The notes beneath the pieces are model-generated. The model saw only the letters and a list, made by a program, of their open reading frames with translations. It did no database searches and was not told the DNA's origin. From JANMGV01 sp037440405 (GTDB lineage Bacteria > Planctomycetota > Planctomycetia > Pirellulales > Pirellulaceae): a stretch of DNA of 64,000 bases. The position numbers were made by a program, and so were the translations under genes. Positions 39,901 to 45,701 of the stretch are shown piece after piece (position 1 is the first letter of the stretch; each line of letters begins with the position of its first letter). Where the stretch lies: the NCBI GenBank assembly GCA_037440405.1, contig JBBIUE010000016.1, positions 6,943 through 70,942 on the forward strand. Direction: 5' to 3'.

Positions 39901-40254
39901 GCCGACAGCAAGTGGTTCGCGGCGCTGTCGCAAACGGGCGCGATTGCCGTCTGGGAGATCGAGACGGGACAGCAGAAGTTCTCCCTGGAAGAACCTGGCG
40001 CCTACTGTCTGCGGTTCACGCCAGACAGTAGGCGTCTAGTGAGTGGCGGCGCAGACGCTGCTCTTAAATTCTGGACTGTCGATACCGGCCAGAAGGTCTG
40101 CACGATCGCCGGTCATAATGGTCGCATCTTCTCGATGGCCTTTAGTCCCGACGGCAGACGATTGGCAACAACCGGCGATGCCGGAGCGGTCTTTCTCCGC
40201 GATGCTGGACAGCCTTTGCCTTCACTGATAAGTTCACCCCTCACGCAACCCTAA
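36988..40254 (+). CDS. transmembrane Ser/Thr protein kinase with 14 WD40-type repeats
   Basis: ATG 36988 (MNSYPLCANC) gives 1088 residues. A zinc ribbon (CANC and CPKC) leads to a complete kinase: IARGGMGVVYKAR, the lysine in IVALKMI, VIHRDLKPANVLLD, DFGLAK and a PPEQ activation-segment end. One membrane helix (NPLVASLLVAVALSLVGGTI) and a coiled linker follow. The C-terminal half shows about 14 WD40-type units (for example VLALAVSPDGELLASAGRDR), enough for two seven-bladed propellers. This is a sensor-kinase layout: the propellers outside the cytoplasm, the kinase inside. It sits between the ECF factor and a lipoprotein gene and likely forms a signalling unit with them. The GC-rich codon use is shared with both. 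Confidence 0.95.
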   Translation: MNSYPLCANCSSPIPPDAPSGMCPKCLLQAGLSDSAVDLAAMATDGATSVTETIGLKGEDERTGIEWEDHSSSGFPGVGTKIRYIGDYELLHEIARGGMGVVYKARQVRLNRIVALKMILSGQFASSVEVRRFYTEAEAAAQLDHSGIVPVFEVGQHNKHHYYSMGFVDGESLAKRIAVGPLAPRVAAEILLRVAEAIEYAHRRGVIHRDLKPANVLLDKAGQPKVTDFGLAKRIQGTSHLTASGQILGTPSYMPPEQVAGRADQVNETADIYSLGAMLYSMLTGRPPFHADNPLDTMMQVIERDPVSPRALNPAVPLDLETICLKCLEKDRRQRYGSAGDLAQELRRYLEGKPILARPVGRFDRAWRWCRRNPLVASLLVAVALSLVGGTIVSMMFAVEARHRAEGERKNREAADQQTRLTEAQLNRSEWFLYTNEIASAQREGELNNPSLATSILDRTSQERRSWEYHFLRRQNEQSLRLSIKGHDQKVLALAVSPDGELLASAGRDRSVRIWDSAKGREIVTLASDLFVTHLTFSPDGGRVAGVDTEGKLRIWDPRTGQRQSEIVTSPIAGLAASRAYFIAGSDLVVTHNKDGSIAVWDPLNGSAHRSIPIPLAAVTIAVSPDGNWLAAGSLTSGHQSEIQVWSFDASSDASKRMSIAGRLAALAFDHTSKRMAIGVFDPSNASTGVVRVVDVSRMGEEGDPNLCQIPIRARQVGFTADDQFVFAIGMDGLLTKCDASSGAIVRQFQSRSPSDQALEVTPDAALLINGNDAGVLELWNTSTHSLPTEFPLNEWGYSVAFSRDGRRVVGGSSKIVTIWDASTGDKVIEIPAHNGTVHTVAFHPESDKVLSGSWDGSLKLWEVPSGKELFRIGGGTREYDSFSISPNGDLFATGTGFTAEIRLHDAHTGDRVETLTGVTERVGVTAFSADGAWLVSGGEIGEVAVWDVSRRAMRWTTRLGQDRIRFVTINADSKWFAALSQTGAIAVWEIETGQQKFSLEEPGAYCLRFTPDSRRLVSGGADAALKFWTVDTGQKVCTIAGHNGRIFSMAFSPDGRRLATTGDAGAVFLRDAGQPLPSLISSPLTQP

Positions 40255-40264
40255 GAGGAGTCCC

Positions 40265-42088
40265 ATGCGTCAAGCCCTGTTCCTGCTGAGCTTCAGTTGC
40301 TTGCTCGTCGGCTGCAGAAAGCCAGCCGACTCCGGCAATGCCGGTTCCCGCAGCACCAATTCAGCGTCGCCTGCGACTTCGCCGACGCAGACGACAAATC
40401 CAGTCGAGAAGAAACCCGCAGGGGCGACCGATGTCGTCGCCACAGTGCTGGGTCAATCAATCACGCGCAGCGATTGCCTGAGTCCGAGTCAGGGGATTGG
40501 TTCTGTCGACGTGGGGGTCTGCGCCCTGGTGTTCCGTCTGTTGATGGATGATTTCAGAAAATCGCAGGAAGTGAACCTCACCGAGGCCGAGATCGACGCA
40601 TTCTGGAAAGCGATGCGTGCTGGCGCGCAGCGGGTCAATCCGGGACAACCTGCGCCCGAGCCAGTGTTCGACGAAGCCGCCGTTCGAGGGCGACTCAAGC
40701 AGGCTCAGGACAAGCTGGCTGCCGCCGATCTCCCGCTGCTCGAACGACTCACCCTGCAGTCTCAGGTCTCGGAACTTCAACGGGCCCTGGAACTCAAGTC
40801 CCTGGCAGCGATGATCGCGTATGAACACCTGCTGCCGCTGCGACTCGAAGCTGCACTTTACAGGAAGTACGGCGGCAAAGTCGTGGCGCGACAGATCAGC
40901 CTGCAGGCGGCGGGCGCCATGCAGAAGCTGGCGGAAGAGGCCCAGGCGAGCGGCAACCTGGTTTTTCACGACGAGGCCCTGAAGCAGGCGTTTTGGAAGC
41001 GTCTTCAGGACGATCTTGCGCACCCCGAGATTCCGCCGGAGCGCGTCGATTTCAGCATTCCCGCGTGGATGCAGGGACTCGCGCAGTTGCCGCCCGGCGC
41101 GGCAGCCTCGCCCCCGGTATCGACTCCTGCTGCTGCCGATCCAGGGATGCTCGAACGCTTCGCGGGCGTCTGGCAGACCACCAGCTCGATGAAACCCTGC
41201 CAGTGGTTTCCGGACGGGGCAAACTTCGCAGTGCGCGAAGTCGCCGAGCCAGTGATGAATGGCAAATATCTGCTGGGCCGCGAGATCAGTGCACCGGATG
41301 GGGAGAAAAGACTCTGGATCATGACCTACGACGCTAGACAAAGAACCTATCCGTTCTGGATGTTCAACAGCGCGGGTCTCATGGGAGGCCAGTGGTCGCT
41401 GACCCGGGACGCGGCCAATAACACCGCGACCGGTCGCGCCACCGATACCCCCGCCGGCTGGACCAGTCGCGCCACGAATCGCTTCCCGGATGCCGACACG
41501 AACATCGTCGATGTCTGGATGAAGGATGAGAAAGGAACGCTGCTGCTCGACTCCCACGCGGAGAAATTGCGTCAGCAGGCGGATTCCGCCGACGCGATTC
41601 TTGCGGACTGGTCCCGAGCCGAGCCGTCGACCGATCGGCCAGAAGAGTTGCAAATCCTGGAACGGCTCGCTGGAACGTGGGAGGCCGTCGTCGTTAGCAA
41701 GCCCGCGGTCTGGACGCCGCAGGAGACCAAGACCACAGCGACGTGGCAGCGTCAGTGGGTATTGAACGAGCGGTTCTTGCTGGCGACGAGGACCGACGGA
41801 AACGAGACCAGTCAGTTATCACTGTTCAGCTACGACCCGCAAAGTCGCGATTATCGTTACTGGTCATTTACGCCGGACGGCAGCCCGAGCCAGGCCCGTG
41901 GCGGCTTCAGCGCTGCGGAGCAGTCGTTCGCGTTTCGATCGGAACCGCAGGACGGTAAGACAATGACCATGTCCGTCCGGTTCGTCAGCGACGATCAACA
42001 CGAGTTTCAGCTCACCGTGCTTGATGTCGACGGGACGAAATACCTGGACATTGCCGTCACAGCGACAAGGCAAGAGACGAACAACTAG
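40265..42088 (+). CDS. lipoprotein with two C-terminal DUF1579-like domains
   Basis: The 607-residue product starts ten bases after the kinase stop, behind AGGAG (40256-40260). A lipobox LLVGC gives a lipidated cysteine near residue 17. A low-complexity Ser/Thr/Pro linker comes next. A helical region (about 60-270) begins with TVLGQSITRSDCL, loosely recalling SurA/PrsA-type leaders, without a visible isomerase domain. Two similar beta-rich domains close the protein, opening with LERFAGVWQTTSSMKP and LERLAGTWEAVVVSKP; both look like DUF1579 or related lipocalin-like folds. Co-transcription with the kinase and sigma factor suggests a periplasmic or membrane-bound ligand partner. That role is inferred. 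Confidence 0.85.
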   Translation: MRQALFLLSFSCLLVGCRKPADSGNAGSRSTNSASPATSPTQTTNPVEKKPAGATDVVATVLGQSITRSDCLSPSQGIGSVDVGVCALVFRLLMDDFRKSQEVNLTEAEIDAFWKAMRAGAQRVNPGQPAPEPVFDEAAVRGRLKQAQDKLAAADLPLLERLTLQSQVSELQRALELKSLAAMIAYEHLLPLRLEAALYRKYGGKVVARQISLQAAGAMQKLAEEAQASGNLVFHDEALKQAFWKRLQDDLAHPEIPPERVDFSIPAWMQGLAQLPPGAAASPPVSTPAAADPGMLERFAGVWQTTSSMKPCQWFPDGANFAVREVAEPVMNGKYLLGREISAPDGEKRLWIMTYDARQRTYPFWMFNSAGLMGGQWSLTRDAANNTATGRATDTPAGWTSRATNRFPDADTNIVDVWMKDEKGTLLLDSHAEKLRQQADSADAILADWSRAEPSTDRPEELQILERLAGTWEAVVVSKPAVWTPQETKTTATWQRQWVLNERFLLATRTDGNETSQLSLFSYDPQSRDYRYWSFTPDGSPSQARGGFSAAEQSFAFRSEPQDGKTMTMSVRFVSDDQHEFQLTVLDVDGTKYLDIAVTATRQETNN

Positions 42089-42386
42089 CACGTGAGGTTG
42101 ATTGATGAGCTGGTCAAATACCATTGAAGTTGTCTAGTTTCTCAGGCTTTCTTTGATCACGTGTACCGTGCAGGCTGCCGTGTTCGTCATTCGTCTGAAA
42201 GCTGTCAGCTTCTGCTGGAAACTTGCTGTGTCGGCGCATTTTCGGGTGCCGCTGGCGCATGGTCTGCGATTTGGCGAGAGGAAGTTCGTATCTGCCACTT
42301 GCCCGATGGGTCCGTGAGGAATCATGGTTTCGTACCTCACTTGCGTTTCGGACTGGTATTTTTTTCCTGCCGCTCGACCAAGTACT
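42089..42386. other. convergent intergenic region at the end of the GC-rich block
   Basis: This 298-bp gap between the lipoprotein gene and the convergent cardiolipin synthase gene returns to lower GC. I see no gene, repeat, integrase site or clear terminator here. Confidence 0.5.
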
Positions 42387-43820
42387 CTACAAGTACGGAG
42401 AAAAGAGTCGGGCAACTCCGTCTCGGATTTGAACTGGCAATGGTCGCGCGTTCATTTCTTCAAGGGTAACTGGACGTGCGCGCGCTTTGCGATCCGCGAC
42501 GACGTCCTGCAGTTGTTGAGCTAGTTCCTCCGAATAGAATTCGCAATTGAGTTCGAAATTCAAACGCAAGCTGCGCGGATCCCAATTCGCGGAACCGATA
42601 AACGACCACTGGCCATCGACAACCATCAATTTCGCATGGTCAAAAGGAGGAGGCGTCTTCCATACTCGACAACCATTTTCCAGAACCTGCCACAATTGAG
42701 CTTCCATCGCCCACTGAACGAATCGGAGGTTTCCTTTTTCCGGCAACAAGATGTCGATCGATACCCCGCGAAGCGCAGCGACTCCCAATGCGGTCACCAA
42801 GGCATCATCGGGAAGGAAATAAGGAGTGACGATGCCAATCGACTCCTGTGCAACGCTGAGGGCACCATGCAGCATTTTGCGAATGCGATCCAAATCTTCA
42901 TCAGGACCGTCAGGAACGCCGCGCGCCAGGACCGAGCCTCTTTTTTGGAGGGAACCGTACCAACACTCTCCATCCAAGTGCTCTCCTGTCGTAAATCGCC
43001 AATCGATCGCGAAGACTTCTTGTAGCTGGTGTACAACTGGCCCTCGAATCTGAAATTGGATATCGCAGATGGGTGACCGAGTGGAGAGTCGAAAATCATT
43101 TCCCTCGCGAATGTTCATGCCGCCAATAAATGCCACGCAGCCGTCAACGATGAGGGACTTGCGATGATTGCGCAGATTCGCATATCGAAACTCCCACGGC
43201 CAACTCGATGGCAGAAACGTCGCAGTTGGGACTCCCACCTTGCGCAGCAGAGGAATCACCGTGGGGAGGTGATAACGTGCCCCGACGCTATCGATGAGCA
43301 CTCGGACCTGGACACCTCGCTGCACAGCGAGTTGTAGCACCTCGACAAACTGCCGTCCGACGCGGTCGCGATCGAAGATATATGTCGAAAGAGTAATCGA
43401 CTTGGTGGCCGAGTGGATGGCATCCAGCATCGCAGGAAACGCTTGCTCACCGCGAAAAAGAATCTGGACATCATTACCGTCTGCTAGGGGATAGCCCGTC
43501 AAGCACCTTCCTAGCTGGCTCAACTCCTTGATATGTGGGGGAAGCCGATCCAATCCTGCCGTCTCTCCATCCACCAGCGCGCATAAGCCGACAGAAGGTG
43601 CCGGGCGCAAGCGATGCGCCCGACGAGCGATTCGATTGATGCCAAATAGAAAATAGAGAGCACAACCGATGGTCGGTGCCAGCCAAACAATGCCGATCCA
43701 CCCGACCGCCGCTTTGCTACTTCGTTTCCAAAGAACGATATGGGCGGAAGTCAGAAGACTTGCGAAAAAGCTTAAGGCAGCCCACGCCAAGACTAGGTTG
43801 GCGTTGGATGCCAAGTCCAT
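42387..43820 (-). CDS. cls: cardiolipin synthase (phospholipase D family)
   Basis: The 477-residue product has two N-terminal membrane helices and two PLD catalytic motifs: NHRKSLIVDG with GGMN, and DHAKLMVVDG with IGSANWD, both fitting HxKxxxxD. The family joins two phosphatidylglycerols, or uses phosphatidylethanolamine, to form cardiolipin at the inner membrane. Length is normal for bacterial Cls. It follows the UnbV gene by two bases and is the last gene of the multihaem operon; its presence there is unexpected. Confidence 0.94.
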   Translation of the reverse strand: MDLASNANLVLAWAALSFFASLLTSAHIVLWKRSSKAAVGWIGIVWLAPTIGCALYFLFGINRIARRAHRLRPAPSVGLCALVDGETAGLDRLPPHIKELSQLGRCLTGYPLADGNDVQILFRGEQAFPAMLDAIHSATKSITLSTYIFDRDRVGRQFVEVLQLAVQRGVQVRVLIDSVGARYHLPTVIPLLRKVGVPTATFLPSSWPWEFRYANLRNHRKSLIVDGCVAFIGGMNIREGNDFRLSTRSPICDIQFQIRGPVVHQLQEVFAIDWRFTTGEHLDGECWYGSLQKRGSVLARGVPDGPDEDLDRIRKMLHGALSVAQESIGIVTPYFLPDDALVTALGVAALRGVSIDILLPEKGNLRFVQWAMEAQLWQVLENGCRVWKTPPPFDHAKLMVVDGQWSFIGSANWDPRSLRLNFELNCEFYSEELAQQLQDVVADRKARARPVTLEEMNARPLPVQIRDGVARLFSPYL

Positions 43821-43822
43821 GA

Positions 43823-45124
43823 TTAGCGCTCTTGTTCAATGGTAATGGTACGATCAACTCCTGGCACAGGCACGCGTTGCACCCCGCCACTGGGCCATAT
43901 TATCTCGATTTCTTCAACTTGGGTAAGCTTCCCTAAACCAAAGGTCACTGCTAATTCACTCTGGGACAGATAGCTACGGGTTGGAGTGACGCAACGGAAT
44001 GTGGCAAAGTCTCTCCCGCGCAGGATAACTTCGGAGCCAATCGCATCGCGATTATCGCGAGTCCCCTTGAGGACAACTCGCAACCAGTGATTGCCAAGTC
44101 GCTGATCATTTCGCATCAAATGAACGGGGCCACCGTTGGTCATCAGCAAAAGATCGATGTCGCCGTCCCCATCGATGTCGGCAAAGGCACAGCCTCGCCC
44201 AACAATCGGCTTGAGGAAATCCTTCCCCACTTCATTTTCCCCCAACTCGACCAACTCGGTTCTAGCCGATTTCCCAGCATTCCAAAACAACTGAGAAGCC
44301 TGCTCGTATCGTTGAGTCGGCTGGATCTTCGCGATTTCTTCCTCAAGATGGCCGTTGGTGCATACGATATCCAATCGACCGTCCAGGTCCATGTCGCAGA
44401 ACATCATGCCGAAGGTCAGTCGAAGCAATGTTTGCGGTCCAAAACCTGTCGGTGTTGCCGCATCGAAGAATTGAGGCGTCTTACCTCGAGAGACAAAAAA
44501 GCTGGAGGATTCATTTGCGAAGTTGCCAATTGCGATCGCCAAGTTCTCGTCGTTGCGGTAATGGGCACAGTCGACTCCCATAGCCCCAGTTGCGTTACCG
44601 AATCGATCAAAAGCGACTCCAGCCTGCACGCCAATATCCATAAAGGTGCCGTCCCGTCGGTTCAAAAGCAAAAAGTTCTGCACCGTATCGTTCGCTACGA
44701 CGACATCAGGCCAACCGTCATGATTGACATCGGCAATTGCCAACGCCAAACATTTACTGCTTGGCACATTCGTGTTCGCGTTACGAATCATCATTCCGGA
44801 TTTCTCACTGACATCATCGAATCCATTTCCCGTGTTCCTGTAAAGCCTCAGAAAAGTGCCAGCGAAATTCGTCGGTTGTCCATAGGCTCGTCCGACACCG
44901 GTGATAGTGAATCCTTGTTGCAGATCGATCTCGCGAGACCATTGGATGTAATTGCCGACCAAGAGATCCAGCTTGCCATCGCGATCGAAGTCGAACCACA
45001 TGGCTGGACAACTCCAATCTTCGTCGCTCCCAGCGACGCCCTGCTCATCTGTCACATGAAGACGCCTTGGTTGTTTCGAAACAGATAATTCCGTCCAACG
45101 GCAGTGACGTAGATGTCGACCCAT
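43823..45124 (-). CDS. C-terminal part of a frameshifted FG-GAP/VCBS repeat protein with ASPIC/UnbV domain
   Basis: The open frame spans 433 codons, but true homology begins only near 45060, at LHVTDEQGVAGSD; the first 21 codons are the upstream gene read out of frame. It contains FG-GAP/VCBS units (FDFDRDGKLDLLVGNY; IADVNHDGWPDVVVAND; FADIDGDGDIDLLLMTN) with calcium-type Asp loops. It ends with an ASPIC/UnbV domain (GSEVILRGRDFATFRCVTPT). Together with the N-terminal frame at 45052-45699 it would form a 625-residue protein if one base were restored. Cardiolipin synthase follows two bases later. Whether the break is real or a sequencing error is unknown. Confidence 0.8.
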   Translation of the reverse strand: MGRHLRHCRWTELSVSKQPRRLHVTDEQGVAGSDEDWSCPAMWFDFDRDGKLDLLVGNYIQWSREIDLQQGFTITGVGRAYGQPTNFAGTFLRLYRNTGNGFDDVSEKSGMMIRNANTNVPSSKCLALAIADVNHDGWPDVVVANDTVQNFLLLNRRDGTFMDIGVQAGVAFDRFGNATGAMGVDCAHYRNDENLAIAIGNFANESSSFFVSRGKTPQFFDAATPTGFGPQTLLRLTFGMMFCDMDLDGRLDIVCTNGHLEEEIAKIQPTQRYEQASQLFWNAGKSARTELVELGENEVGKDFLKPIVGRGCAFADIDGDGDIDLLLMTNGGPVHLMRNDQRLGNHWLRVVLKGTRDNRDAIGSEVILRGRDFATFRCVTPTRSYLSQSELAVTFGLGKLTQVEEIEIIWPSGGVQRVPVPGVDRTITIEQER

Positions 45125-45699
45125 CCATCATTGTCAAAGTCTCCAAAAGCAGGCCCCATTCCGTAAAAGGTCTTGTCCAAACCAGCATCCTTCGTGACGT
45201 CTCGAAAGTTTCCTTTGCCGTCGTTCTCGTAGAGTTTCATCGTTGGCGAAGCATCGGGGATGTCTTTGGCCCAAGGCCAAGCATCGCCATTCACCAGAAA
45301 AATATCTGGATGCCCATCGTTGTTGTAATCGAAGAACCCGCCTCCACCTCCCATCGTTTCTGGAAGGAGTCGCTGTCCCTCCCTGCCGGTGTAGTGGACA
45401 AAATCGATTCCAGCAGCCTTCGTGATATCCACCATGGGAATCTTGGGCAGTTCCATTTGAGCAAGATCGCGTTTTTCCGCTTGCGCTACTTGTGTGCTCA
45501 CTTGTTGCTCTGGCGGCTTCCTCATGGCATAGACCCAAAGAGCGATTGCGATCCCAACGCCGATGACGGCAAAAACGCCGAGTGAACCCCAAAGGGCTTT
45601 TCCGATAATCGCGTCTTCCTGCACATCATCGTCTTCCAGCTCGGCTGTGGAACGTTGGACAACCTGTTGTGGAGCTTTCTTTGAATTGGGTTTGTTCAT
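45052..45699 (-). CDS. N-terminal part of the frameshifted FG-GAP/UnbV protein
   Basis: This 215-residue frame begins two bases after the multihaem cytochrome gene. It has one membrane anchor (SLGVFAVIGVGIAIALWVYA) and then FG-GAP units: DITKAAGIDFVHYTGREGQR, FFDYNNDGHPDIFLVNG and FGDFDNDGWVDIYVTAVG. It ends abruptly at NNQGVFM-stop, where the other frame continues with HVTDEQGV. The join near 45058-45061 fits loss of one nucleotide, and restoring it makes the 43823-45699 span 1878 bases, divisible by three. The intact family member would be a membrane-anchored extracytoplasmic protein, often beside multihaem cytochromes in Planctomycetes. Confidence 0.85.
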   Translation of the reverse strand: MNKPNSKKAPQQVVQRSTAELEDDDVQEDAIIGKALWGSLGVFAVIGVGIAIALWVYAMRKPPEQQVSTQVAQAEKRDLAQMELPKIPMVDITKAAGIDFVHYTGREGQRLLPETMGGGGGFFDYNNDGHPDIFLVNGDAWPWAKDIPDASPTMKLYENDGKGNFRDVTKDAGLDKTFYGMGPAFGDFDNDGWVDIYVTAVGRNYLFRNNQGVFM

Positions 45700-45701
45700 G
45701 G

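Noticed and set aside
40457..41653. 398-codon antisense frame inside the lipoprotein gene
   Set aside because: GC-rich coding readily opens antisense frames; the product is Arg/Gly-rich without domains, while the sense strand has a lipobox and a good Shine-Dalgarno.
45050..45070. Programmed ribosomal frameshift in the UnbV gene
   Set aside because: There is no slippery heptamer or downstream structure at the join; a one-base loss explains it more simply.
44087..45088. 333-codon plus-strand frame opposite the UnbV gene
   Set aside because: It covers the region of the frameshift but has no recognisable domain; the minus strand has clear FG-GAP and UnbV motifs.
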